The notes under the pieces were generated by a model, which was not told the origin of the DNA, did no database searches, and saw nothing but the letters and a program-made list of their open reading frames with translations. Shown one piece after another: positions 51,236 through 59,875 of a DNA stretch of 64,000 nucleotides (position 1 is its first letter; every line of letters starts with the position of its first letter). The position numbers were made by a program, and so were the translations under genes. Origin of the DNA: an uncultured Amylibacter sp. (lineage in GTDB: Bacteria; Pseudomonadota; Alphaproteobacteria; Rhodobacterales; Rhodobacteraceae); the NCBI GenBank assembly GCA_959347425.1, contig OY365741.1, positions 1,326,501 to 1,390,500 on the forward strand, written 5' to 3'.

Positions 51236-52180
51236 ATGACAGATATTCCAAACCGTACCTTGTTTTGCTGTGATAATCTGGCGGTGTTATCCGCAATGAC
51301 CGCCACGATAGATTTGATTTATCTTGACCCGCCGTTTAATAAGAAAAAGACCTTTACCGCCCCTGCGGGTAGTCTGGCAGAGGGTGCGGCTTTCACCGAT
51401 ATTTTCACAAAAAAGGATATTAAACCTGAATGGCACGATAGGATTAAAAAATCCGCACCCGCCGCCGATATTCTGATTGATGCGATAAAAAGGATAGAGG
51501 GTGGGGACTCCTATAACGCCGCTTACCTCACCTATATGGCGGTGCGTTTGATTGAATGTCATCGGGTTTTGAAACCGACGGGCGCGCTTTATTACCATTG
51601 CGACCAAACCATGGCGCATTCGTTAAAACTGTTGCTGGATTGTATCTTTGGCGAGGCGCATTTCCGCAATGAAATCATCTGGCATTATACTGGGGGTGGG
51701 CGCGCCAAGGGCTATTTTTCACGCAAGCACGACACGATTCTTTGCTATGCCAAATCGCGTGAAAGCATTTTTAACATTGACGCTGTCCGTCAGCCCTATA
51801 AACCAACCAGTGGTTTTGCCAAATCGGGTATCAAGGCGAAAAGTGGTAAGATTTACCGCCCCAATCCGCTTGGCACACCGATTGATGATGTTTGGGATAT
51901 TCCCATTATCAACCCCATGGCGGCGGAGCGAATCGGCTATCCCACGCAAAAACCGCTGGTGCTTTTGGAACGGATTATTGCCGCGTCTTGTCCAGAAGGT
52001 GGGCTGGTGCTTGATCCGTTTTGTGGCGGGGGGACGAGTTGCGTTGCTGCCGAGCGGCTTGGGCGGGCATGGATTGGCATTGATATATCGCCACATTCCG
52101 CGCCTTTGTTAAAGCAGAGATTACAGGCGATCAACCCCGCGTTTCAGGATAACTGGATGACGGTGCAAACCCAGCCATGA
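51236..52180 (+). CDS. Site-specific DNA methyltransferase (beta-class), second of a tandem pair
   Basis: 314 residues, a clear paralogue of the preceding gene: both share YLDPPFNKKKTF, APAGS, the segment HCDQTMxHSLKLLLDCIFG and YPTQKPL, and a C-terminal motif I (DPFCGGGTSCVAAERLGRAW). The middle (about residues 135-235) is unlike the first copy, so the two should recognise different DNA sequences. AGGAA lies before the ATG, 9 bases after the first gene. Possibly orphan regulatory or anti-restriction methylases; no nuclease is seen. Confidence 0.9.
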   Translation: MTDIPNRTLFCCDNLAVLSAMTATIDLIYLDPPFNKKKTFTAPAGSLAEGAAFTDIFTKKDIKPEWHDRIKKSAPAADILIDAIKRIEGGDSYNAAYLTYMAVRLIECHRVLKPTGALYYHCDQTMAHSLKLLLDCIFGEAHFRNEIIWHYTGGGRAKGYFSRKHDTILCYAKSRESIFNIDAVRQPYKPTSGFAKSGIKAKSGKIYRPNPLGTPIDDVWDIPIINPMAAERIGYPTQKPLVLLERIIAASCPEGGLVLDPFCGGGTSCVAAERLGRAWIGIDISPHSAPLLKQRLQAINPAFQDNWMTVQTQP

Positions 52181-52254
52181 TAACCCGCCATGATAAATAG
52201 TGAAAACAGGTTAAAATAAATCGCAAAAATTCCCCTAAAACCCCCTGTGCAAAG

Positions 52255-52284
52255 TTGCAAAATTTTATTTTTTATGGTTATGAT
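52255..52284 (+). promoter_or_regulatory. Probable promoter of the GFA gene
   Basis: TTGCAA (52255-52260) and TATGAT (52279-52284) with an 18-base spacer, about 40 bases before the GFA ATG. Confidence 0.5.
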
Positions 52285-52325
52285 TTGCAAAAAACCAATA
52301 CAGAAACCAACACAAAGGACACACA

Positions 52326-52709
52326 ATGAAAAAAGGATCTTGTTTATGCGGGGCGGTCGCCTTTGAAATCCATGGCGCGATGGCACCTGCTCTGGCATGC
52401 CATTGCGGACAATGCCGCAAATCCACGGGGCATTACTGGGTATCCAGTCAGATTAACGCCGACGATTTGCATTTCACGCAACAGGACGGATTGCGCTGGT
52501 ATCAATCCTCGCCCGAGGCGGAACGCGGGTTTTGTGCCGCCTGCGGGTCTAGCCTGTTTTGGCGGATGCCGTCAGAGGGTAAAATATCCATCGCCGGCGG
52601 GTCTGTGGAAACGCCAACCGATATAACGATAAAAGAGCATATATTTGTGGCGGATAAGGGCGATTATTATCAAATAGAGCCCTCTGCCAAACAAAAACCC
52701 CAATACTAA
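52326..52709 (+). CDS. GFA family zinc-binding protein
   Basis: 127 residues of the glutathione-dependent formaldehyde-activating enzyme-like family. Zinc ligands: GSCLCGAV (Cys6, Cys8), CHCGQCRKSTG (about 26) and FCAACGSSLFW (about 70). The best-known member was reported to bind glutathione and S-hydroxymethylglutathione; most relatives have no proven activity. Located before methylated-glycine oxidation genes that release formaldehyde, which makes a formaldehyde role attractive but unproven. The TAA stop lies inside a 7-bp array. Confidence 0.9.
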   Translation: MKKGSCLCGAVAFEIHGAMAPALACHCGQCRKSTGHYWVSSQINADDLHFTQQDGLRWYQSSPEAERGFCAACGSSLFWRMPSEGKISIAGGSVETPTDITIKEHIFVADKGDYYQIEPSAKQKPQY

Positions 52710-52730
52710 CCCCTAACCCTTAACCCTTAA
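52706..52730. repeat. 7-bp-period array at GFA 3' end
   Basis: Units CTAACCC, CTAACCC, TTAACCC, TTAAAAC. The GFA stop codon is in the first unit. Confidence 0.7.
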
Positions 52731-52747
52731 AACAGAAAAGAAAAACA

Positions 52748-55201
52748 ATGAACACTCCCACAAACTTCCCCACCCAAGCGCGCGCTATCATCATCGGTGG
52801 CGGTGCCGTCGGTGCATCCTGCCTTTATCACCTTGCCAAAGCGGGCTGGACTGATTGCCTGCTTTTGGAAAAGAACGAGCTCACCGCAGGGTCAACTTGG
52901 CACGCGGCGGGTAATGTCCCGACCTTTTCCACCAGTTGGTCAATCATGAATCTGCAACGTTATTCCACCGAATTATACCGTGATTTGGGCGCGGCCGTGG
53001 ATTACCCGATGAATTACCACGTGACGGGGTCCATTCGTTTGGGGCATAGTAAAGAACGGGTGCAGGAATTCAAACGCGCCGAATCCATGGGGCGGTATCA
53101 GGGCATGGATTTGGCGATGCTATCGCCGAAAGAGGCGCAAGAGCTGTATCCTTTCATGGAAATCCACGATTTGGAGGGTGTTTTGTTCGACCCTTATGAC
53201 GGTGATATTGACCCCGCGCAATTAACCCAAGCCTTGGCTAAAGGCGCACGGGATTTGGGCGCGAGGGTTGAGCGGTTTTGCCCGGTTATAGGCATAGATA
53301 GGAAAAACAACGAATGGATTGTGAAAACCGAAAAGGGCGATATTCGCTGTGATTATGTTGTCAATGCGGCGGGCTATTACGCGGGGCGTGTTGGCGATAT
53401 GTTCAAACCTTTCGGCGGGCGCGATGTGCCGATGATGGTGATGAGCCACCAGTATTTGCTCAGTGAAGAGGTGCCAGAAATAACCGCCTATTACGAACAG
53501 ACCAAGAAAAAACTGCCCCTGCTTCGCGATGTTGATTCCAGTTATTACCTGCGTCAAGAAAAGGCGGGCTTTAACCTTGGACCCTATGAAAACACCTGTC
53601 GCGCCCATTGGATTACCAGTGACGACCCGATGCCAGAGGATTTCAGTTTCCAGCTTTACCCCGATGATTTGGAACGGATTGAATGGCATATAGAGGATGC
53701 GATGGCGCGTGTGCCATTGCTCGGCAGTGCTGGGATTTCCAAGGTTATTAACGGCCCGATTCCCTATGCCCCCGATGGTTTGCCCTTGCTGGGGCCAATG
53801 CCTGGCGTGGTTAATGCGTTTGAGGCAAGCGTCTTTACCTTTGGGATTGCCCAAGCGGGCGGTGCGGGGAAAGTCCTGGCAGAATGGATGACAGAGGGTC
53901 AGACAGAGTGGGATATGTGGTCGGTTGATCCGCGCCGTTATACCGATTATACCGATACGGATTATTGCGTGCAAAAGGGGATGGAGGTGTATGGGCACGA
54001 ATACGCGATGCATTTCCCCCAGCATGAATGGCCTGCTGGACGTGATAAAAAACAATCCCCGGTGCATCAAAAGGTGAAGGATTTGGGCGGAGTCATGGGT
54101 GCCTATAACGGCTGGGAACGTGCCAATTGGTTTGCCAAAGACGGCGATGATTTGTCCGAGGAAGCAACGCAAACTTGGGCGCGTAAGGGTCCGTGGCAAC
54201 CCCGAATCGCCGCCGAGTGTGCTGCCGTGCGTGATAGTGTTGGTGTGCTGGATTTGCCCGGCTTTTCACGATTTAATATAGATGGCGATGGCGCGGCCGA
54301 ATGGTTGCGTGGCATGATAACCGGTGGATTGCCGAAGATTGGGCGAATGAATCTGGGTTATTTTTCCGATTCCCGCGGGCGGGTTTTGACAGAGATGTCA
54401 ATCATTCGCCATAGCGAAGACCACTTTACCCTGATTACCGCCGCCACCGCCCAGTGGCATGATTTTGAGGTGTTAAAGGCGGCTTTGCCCGCAGGTGTTC
54501 AGCTGTCCGACCATACGCGCGATTTTTCTACCCTGATTGTTTGCGGGCCAAAATCGCGCGATTTGTTTGCGCAAATCAGCGATGGAGATTTGTCGTTGCC
54601 ATGGTTATCGCATCAAACAACGCAGGTTGCGGGGCGGGCGGTCGCGCTGGCGCGGGTGTCTTTTGCTGGTGAATTGGGCTGGGAAATCCATGCGGCGTGT
54701 GCGGACATTCCCGCGATTTATGATGCGATTTTGGCGCAAGGGGCGACTCCGTTTGGCATGTACGCCTTGGATTGTTTGCGGATTGAAAAGGGCTATCGCA
54801 CGTGGAAGGGCGATTTATCATCGGATTATTCTTTGCTGGAATCGGGGTTGGAACGGTTTGTGAAACTGGATAAACCGCAGGATTTTGTCGGGCGGGAGGC
54901 TATTTTACGTGAAAAACAGAAGGGTCGGAAAAAGGCGTTTGTCTCGTTGATTATTGACGCGGATGACTATGACACGCCCTATATGTCAACCCTGTGGCAT
55001 AATGGCAAAGTGGTGGGTGAGACGACCTCTGGCGCGTTTGGGTATCGTGTCAATGCGGCGATAGCCCACGCGATGGTATCCCCAGATTTGGCAGTGGCGG
55101 GGACGAAGTTAGAGGTGGATATTTACGGCACTCGCTACACTTGCGTTGTTCAAGAGGATAAACCCCTGTGGGATCCTGAGAATGAACGGTTGCGGTCTTA
55201 A
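52748..55201 (+). CDS. Dimethylglycine/sarcosine dehydrogenase-like flavoprotein (DAO plus GcvT domains)
   Basis: 817 residues. The N-terminal FAD-binding domain has AIIIGGGAVGASCLYHLAKA (about 13-32) and the covalent-flavin His motif GSTWHAAG (about 48-55). A central FAO_M linker leads to a GcvT-type folate domain from about residue 440 (EWRANWF-like GWERANWFA at about 456; FGMYALDCLRIEKGYRTWKG; a C-terminal GcvT barrel near VGETTSGAFGYRVNAAIAHA). The enzymes demethylate N-methylated glycines, passing the methyl group to tetrahydrofolate. Substrate (dimethylglycine, sarcosine or a similar amine) is not determinable from sequence. Confidence 0.93.
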   Translation: MNTPTNFPTQARAIIIGGGAVGASCLYHLAKAGWTDCLLLEKNELTAGSTWHAAGNVPTFSTSWSIMNLQRYSTELYRDLGAAVDYPMNYHVTGSIRLGHSKERVQEFKRAESMGRYQGMDLAMLSPKEAQELYPFMEIHDLEGVLFDPYDGDIDPAQLTQALAKGARDLGARVERFCPVIGIDRKNNEWIVKTEKGDIRCDYVVNAAGYYAGRVGDMFKPFGGRDVPMMVMSHQYLLSEEVPEITAYYEQTKKKLPLLRDVDSSYYLRQEKAGFNLGPYENTCRAHWITSDDPMPEDFSFQLYPDDLERIEWHIEDAMARVPLLGSAGISKVINGPIPYAPDGLPLLGPMPGVVNAFEASVFTFGIAQAGGAGKVLAEWMTEGQTEWDMWSVDPRRYTDYTDTDYCVQKGMEVYGHEYAMHFPQHEWPAGRDKKQSPVHQKVKDLGGVMGAYNGWERANWFAKDGDDLSEEATQTWARKGPWQPRIAAECAAVRDSVGVLDLPGFSRFNIDGDGAAEWLRGMITGGLPKIGRMNLGYFSDSRGRVLTEMSIIRHSEDHFTLITAATAQWHDFEVLKAALPAGVQLSDHTRDFSTLIVCGPKSRDLFAQISDGDLSLPWLSHQTTQVAGRAVALARVSFAGELGWEIHAACADIPAIYDAILAQGATPFGMYALDCLRIEKGYRTWKGDLSSDYSLLESGLERFVKLDKPQDFVGREAILREKQKGRKKAFVSLIIDADDYDTPYMSTLWHNGKVVGETTSGAFGYRVNAAIAHAMVSPDLAVAGTKLEVDIYGTRYTCVVQEDKPLWDPENERLRS

Positions 55202-55232
55202 CGATTAGTGATTAACGATGAATGATGAATGA
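55199..55232. repeat. 7-bp-period array at the first dehydrogenase 3' end
   Basis: Units TAACGAT, TAGTGAT, TAACGAT, GAATGAT, GAATGAA. The first three bases are the stop codon. Confidence 0.75.
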
Positions 55233-55249
55233 AATTTTAGGAGCATCCC

Positions 55250-55714
55250 ATGCCGAACACACTAGACAAACCTGCCAAAGATATGATTGCCAACTTCCCG
55301 CTTGGCTTTGTCGCCACGATAGATAAATCCGCTCATCCACGCGTCTCCCCCAAGGGGACGTTTGTGGTGCTGGATAGCCAAACCCTTGGCTTTTCGGATA
55401 TTCGCTCGCCCGCGACCTCTGCCAATCTGGCAGCCCAGCCCGAGTGTGAGGTTAATTTTATCAATCCCTTTACCCGCAAAGCCCTGCGCGTAGCGGGTGC
55501 GGTGCAAATCTTTGAAAAAACCAGTGCGGAGTTTGCCGCGTTATTGCCCCATTGGCAAAAACTATGGCCAGATTTATCGCACCGTATTAACAAAATCATC
55601 ACCATCAAACTGGACAAAGTTCAACACATCACTACCCCGCCCTATGATGACGGGCTGATTGAATCCGATATGATTGAAACAATGAAAACAAAATTTGCAA
55701 GGCTTTATCCATGA
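55250..55714 (+). CDS. Pyridoxamine 5'-phosphate oxidase-like FMN-binding protein
   Basis: 154 residues with a split-barrel FMN-binding fold (GFVATIDKSAHPRVSPKGTFVV, about 19-40; DIRSPATSANLAAQPECEVNFI, about 50-71). The family includes pyridoxamine oxidases and several reductases. AGGAG precedes the ATG. It sits between two dehydrogenase genes; its stop overlaps the next ATG (ATGA). Substrate unknown. Confidence 0.88.
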   Translation: MPNTLDKPAKDMIANFPLGFVATIDKSAHPRVSPKGTFVVLDSQTLGFSDIRSPATSANLAAQPECEVNFINPFTRKALRVAGAVQIFEKTSAEFAALLPHWQKLWPDLSHRINKIITIKLDKVQHITTPPYDDGLIESDMIETMKTKFARLYP

Positions 55715-58161
55715 CTCAAAAACTCCCCCCCAAATCCGCCCGTGTTGTTATTATCGGTGGCGGAGTCATCGGCTGTTCTGTTGCCTATCATCTGGCGGCG
55801 GCGGGCTGGAAAGATATTGTTTTGCTGGAACGCAAGCAATTGACCTCTGGCACGACTTGGCATGCGGCGGGGCTGATTGCCCAGCTTCGTGCCACCGCCA
55901 ATATGACGCGGCTGGCAAAGTATTCGCAAGAGCTTTATGGCAATTTGAAAGCCGAAACGGGGCTAGAGACTGGATTTAAACGGTGTGGGTCTATCACCGT
56001 TGCCTTAACGGAAGCCCGTAAGGAAGAGCTGTTTCGCCAAGCGGGTATGGCGCGGGCGTTTGGCGTGGAAATCCATGAAATAACGCCCGATGAAATAAAA
56101 CAAAAATATCCGCATTTGAATGTATCGGACGTGTTGGCAGGGGTTTATTTGCCTCTGGACGGGCAGGGCGATCCATCAAACATAGCCCTTGCTTTGGCAA
56201 AAGGTGCGCGCCAAAAGGACGCATTGATTCTTGAAAACATAGCCGTAACGGATATCATAAAAACTAATGGAAAAGTCAGTGCGGTTAAATGGCAAGCGGA
56301 TAAAAATACGGGCGAAATCCAAACCGACCATGTGGTCAATTGCGCGGGCATGTGGGGACACGAAGTCGGCCGCATGGCGGGGGTGAATATCCCCTTACAG
56401 GCTTGCGAGCATTTTTATATCGTGACCGAACCGATAGAGGGACTCACCCAAATGCCTGTCCTGCGTGTGCCTGATGAATGCGCCTATTACAAAGAAGACG
56501 CGGGTAAATACCTGCTGGGCGCGTTTGAATTAAATGCCAAACCGTGGGGCATGGACGGTATCCCTGCGGATTTTTGTTTTGACCAGTTGCCAGAGGATTT
56601 TGACCATTTTGAACCCATCCTAGCCAACGCGATTAACCGTGTGCCGTTATTGGAAACCGCCGGGATTCATACATTTTTTAATGGACCAGAGAGCTTCACC
56701 CCCGATGATGCTTATCATTTGGGTCGTGCGCCGAATTGTGAAAACTTTTGGGTCGCGGCGGGGTTTAATTCGATTGGTATTCAATCGGCGGGCGGGGCTG
56801 GTATGGCTCTTGCACAATGGATGGATTCGGGTGAAAAACCCTTTGATTTGGGTGATGTCGATATCGCCCGTATGCAGCCGTTTCAGGGCAATAAAACCTA
56901 TTTGTTTGAACGTTCAAAAGAAACCTTGGGCTTGCTATACGCCGACCATTTCCCCTATCGCCAAAAGGCGAGCGCACGGGGTGTTCGGCGGACTCCGTTT
57001 CACGCGCACCTGTTGGAACGCGGGGCGGTAATGGGTGAATTGGCGGGGTGGGAGCGCGCCAATTGGTTTGCCAAAGAGGGGCAGGATGCCAGCTATCATT
57101 ATTCTTGGGGACGGCAGAATTGGTTTGAAAATTCGGCGGAGGAACATCGTGCCGTTCGTGAAAATATCGGCATTTACGATATGTCGTCTTTCGGTAAAAT
57201 TCGGGTGGAGGGTGCGGATGCGGAGGCATTTTTAAACCATATTTGCGCCAACGATATGTCCGTACCAGTCGGGCGGATTGTCTATTGTCAATTTTTAAAT
57301 CCAACCGCGGGGATAGAGGCAGATGTGACCGTCACCCGCCTGTCTGAAACCGCGTATTTGGTTGTGACTCCTGCGGCGACTCGTCTGGCGGATGAGGCTT
57401 GGTTGCGCCGTCATATTGGCAATTATCAGGTTGTTATTACCGATGTCACGGCCGGGGAGGGTGTTTTGGCGGTGATGGGGCCGAATAGCCGTGCGTTGCT
57501 AAATGCGGTCAGCCCGAATGATTTTGGCAATGAAACAAACCCCTTTGGCACTATGCAAAACATAGAGATTGGCATGGGGTTGGCGCGCGCCCATCGGGTG
57601 AGTTATGTCGGCGAGCTGGGGTGGGAGCTGTATGTAACCGCCGACCAAGCCGCCCATGTGTTTGAAACTTTGATGACGGCTGGCGCGGATTTGGATGCGA
57701 AATTGTGCGGTATGCATATGATGGATTCGTGTCGTTTGGAAAAGGCGTTCCGCCATTTTGGTCATGATATTACCTGCGAAGACCATGTGTTAGAGGCGGG
57801 GCTTGGCTTTGCCGTGAAGCCGAATAAGGGTGATTTTATCGGGCGCGATGCGGTGTTGCGTAAAAAGGACGCGGGGCTGGATAGGCGGCTGGTGCAGTTT
57901 ATTTTGAATGACGCTGAACCTCTGTTATATCATAACGAGCCGATTATCAGGGACGGGCAGATTGTTGGGTATTTGAGCTCTGGCAACTATGGGCATTCCT
58001 TGGGGGCGGCGATGGGCATGGGCTATGTTGCTTGCAGCGGCGAATCTGTGGCGCAGGTTTTGGAGTCAAGTTATGAGATTGATGTGGCGGGAACGCGGGT
58101 GTCTGCGCGGGCTTCGCTGGCACCGTTTTATGATGCGAAGTCAGAACGGGTGAAGGTTTAG
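55711..58161 (+). CDS. Second dimethylglycine/sarcosine dehydrogenase-like flavoprotein
   Basis: 816 residues, same architecture as the 52748 gene: FAD motif VVIIGGGVIGCSVAYHLAAA (about 11-30), covalent-flavin motif GTTWHAAG (about 46-53), then a GcvT-like half (GWERANWFA at about 447; LGWELYVTADQAAHVFETLM at about 632; CGMHMMDSCRLEKAFRHFGH). The sequence differs substantially from the first copy, so the two may act on different methylated glycines (for example dimethylglycine and sarcosine). ATGA overlap with the preceding gene shows co-translation. Confidence 0.93.
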   Translation: MTQKLPPKSARVVIIGGGVIGCSVAYHLAAAGWKDIVLLERKQLTSGTTWHAAGLIAQLRATANMTRLAKYSQELYGNLKAETGLETGFKRCGSITVALTEARKEELFRQAGMARAFGVEIHEITPDEIKQKYPHLNVSDVLAGVYLPLDGQGDPSNIALALAKGARQKDALILENIAVTDIIKTNGKVSAVKWQADKNTGEIQTDHVVNCAGMWGHEVGRMAGVNIPLQACEHFYIVTEPIEGLTQMPVLRVPDECAYYKEDAGKYLLGAFELNAKPWGMDGIPADFCFDQLPEDFDHFEPILANAINRVPLLETAGIHTFFNGPESFTPDDAYHLGRAPNCENFWVAAGFNSIGIQSAGGAGMALAQWMDSGEKPFDLGDVDIARMQPFQGNKTYLFERSKETLGLLYADHFPYRQKASARGVRRTPFHAHLLERGAVMGELAGWERANWFAKEGQDASYHYSWGRQNWFENSAEEHRAVRENIGIYDMSSFGKIRVEGADAEAFLNHICANDMSVPVGRIVYCQFLNPTAGIEADVTVTRLSETAYLVVTPAATRLADEAWLRRHIGNYQVVITDVTAGEGVLAVMGPNSRALLNAVSPNDFGNETNPFGTMQNIEIGMGLARAHRVSYVGELGWELYVTADQAAHVFETLMTAGADLDAKLCGMHMMDSCRLEKAFRHFGHDITCEDHVLEAGLGFAVKPNKGDFIGRDAVLRKKDAGLDRRLVQFILNDAEPLLYHNEPIIRDGQIVGYLSSGNYGHSLGAAMGMGYVACSGESVAQVLESSYEIDVAGTRVSARASLAPFYDAKSERVKV

Positions 58162-58271
58162 AGTTTTTAGAGTGTGAAATTTTAGGGTCTGGACTTTTCG
58201 GTGTGGATGTTTTACAAGTAAGACAAAATAAACTTTTACAAAAAACCCGCAAAAAATAAGATTAAAATTCC

Positions 58272-58934
58272 ATGACAAATTCCACAAAATTTTTCACAAA
58301 CCGAGGTTTCCTTTTCGGGGTTATCAGCATGGCTGGGGTTATTATTGCCTCTAACATTCTGGTGCAATTTCTCTATAATGATTATTTAACTTACGGAGCC
58401 TTCACCTATCCTTTTGCCTTTCTGGTGACCGATTTAATGAACCGACTTTATGGCGCGGCGACGGCTCGGCGGGTGGTTTTAATCGGCTTTGGTATTGGTA
58501 TTATTTGCTCGCTTATTGGCACGCAAATTATATTAAACACAGGGGTGGCGGTGCCATTACGTGTAGCCATTGGCTCTGCCGTGGCGTTCATCACTGCCCA
58601 ATATTTGGATATTCGTATTTTTGATCGTCTGCGCAATCGGGCGTGGTGGCTTGCGCCTTTTGCCTCTTCCATGCTGGGCTCTGCCTTTGATACCGCGCTG
58701 TTTTTCACGATTTCTTTCGGCGCGTTTATCACCTTTGGCACGGTGGCCGATGGACAAATAAACTGGGCGTGGATTTGGGTCCCCGTGCTGGGCTTGGGCG
58801 GAATTGCCCCGCTTTGGATATCGCTCGCCCTTGCCGATTGGCTGGTGAAAGTTGGATTGGCTCTTCTGGCATTACTGCCGTTCCGTTTAATGAGCCTTTG
58901 GCTATCGCCCCTTGTTCGCACCGCGAAAAGATAA
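58272..58934 (+). CDS. Queuosine precursor transporter (VUT family)
   Basis: 220 residues with about six membrane segments. Family marks include GAFTYPFAFLVTDLMNRLYG (about 42-61), RVAIGSAVAFITAQYLDI and SMLGSAFDTALFFTISF. Relatives (YhhQ/QPTR) import queuine precursors for tRNA wobble modification. The next gene, trhO, also modifies tRNA wobble uridine, which suits a tRNA-modification neighbourhood. Confidence 0.9.
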   Translation: MTNSTKFFTNRGFLFGVISMAGVIIASNILVQFLYNDYLTYGAFTYPFAFLVTDLMNRLYGAATARRVVLIGFGIGIICSLIGTQIILNTGVAVPLRVAIGSAVAFITAQYLDIRIFDRLRNRAWWLAPFASSMLGSAFDTALFFTISFGAFITFGTVADGQINWAWIWVPVLGLGGIAPLWISLALADWLVKVGLALLALLPFRLMSLWLSPLVRTAKR

Positions 58935-58958
58935 AAAACCAGATGAAAATATGTTATT

Positions 58959-59864
58959 ATGAGCCGTGTTATCGTTGCCGCCCTTTATCATTTTACTGCC
59001 CTTGCCGAGCATAAATCCTATCGCGAACCCTTGCAAAAAATCTGCACCGATAACGCGATTAAGGGAACTATCCTGCTGGCAGAGGAAGGGATAAACGGCA
59101 CCATCGCGGGCAGCCGTGCGGGGATTGATGTGGTACTGGCGCGGTTGCGTGATTTGCCGGGGTGCGCCGATTTGGAGCACAAAGAAAGCATAACCCAAAC
59201 CCCGCCGTTTCATCGTATGAAGGTGCGTTTGAAAAAGGAAATCGTCACCATGGGGCAGGCGGGGATTAAACCGCAGCAAACTACGGGGCATTATGTTTTG
59301 CCGCGCGATTGGAATGATTTGATACAAAGCGACGATGTCGTTGTTATTGATACGCGCAATGATTACGAGGTTGCGCTGGGCAGTTTTAAAAACGCGGTTA
59401 ATCCAAAGACCGAGTCCTTTGGCGGGTTTCCCAATTGGTGGCAGGATAATAAAGATAAATTCAAGGGTAAGAAAATTGCGATGTTCTGCACGGGCGGGAT
59501 TCGGTGCGAGAAATCAACCAGCTATCTATTAACCCAAGGACTGGAAGATGTGTTTCATCTTAAAGGCGGGATTTTGAAATATCTGGAACAAATCCCTGCC
59601 CAGCAAAGTCTTTGGCAAGGCGATTGTTTCGTTTTTGATAGCCGTGTTTCGGTCGGGCATGGGCTGGTTCAAGGCAACCATAGCCTCTGCTACGCCTGTC
59701 GCATGCCCCTATCCCCCGACGATTTTACCCACCCAAACTACCGCGAGGGTATTAGTTGCCACCAGTGTTTTGACAAAACCGACCCCGCAACAAAGCAGCG
59801 ATTTGAAGAACGCCAAAAACAAATCAAGCTGGCGAAACAACGCGGTAAGCATCATCTTGGCTGA
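58959..59864 (+). CDS. trhO: tRNA uridine(34) hydroxylase TrhO (rhodanese-domain)
   Basis: 301 residues. TrhO makes 5-hydroxyuridine at position 34 of several tRNAs using oxygen. N-terminal acylphosphatase-like part (KGTILLAEEGINGTIAG, about 35-51), then a rhodanese domain with the conserved catalytic cysteine motif CTGGIRCEKST (about 180-190) and a C-terminal Cys-rich region (CYACRMPLS; CHQCFDKT). ATG 58959 sits 24 bases after the transporter. Confidence 0.95.
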   Translation: MSRVIVAALYHFTALAEHKSYREPLQKICTDNAIKGTILLAEEGINGTIAGSRAGIDVVLARLRDLPGCADLEHKESITQTPPFHRMKVRLKKEIVTMGQAGIKPQQTTGHYVLPRDWNDLIQSDDVVVIDTRNDYEVALGSFKNAVNPKTESFGGFPNWWQDNKDKFKGKKIAMFCTGGIRCEKSTSYLLTQGLEDVFHLKGGILKYLEQIPAQQSLWQGDCFVFDSRVSVGHGLVQGNHSLCYACRMPLSPDDFTHPNYREGISCHQCFDKTDPATKQRFEERQKQIKLAKQRGKHHLG

Positions 59865-59875
59865 TTTGGAAACCT

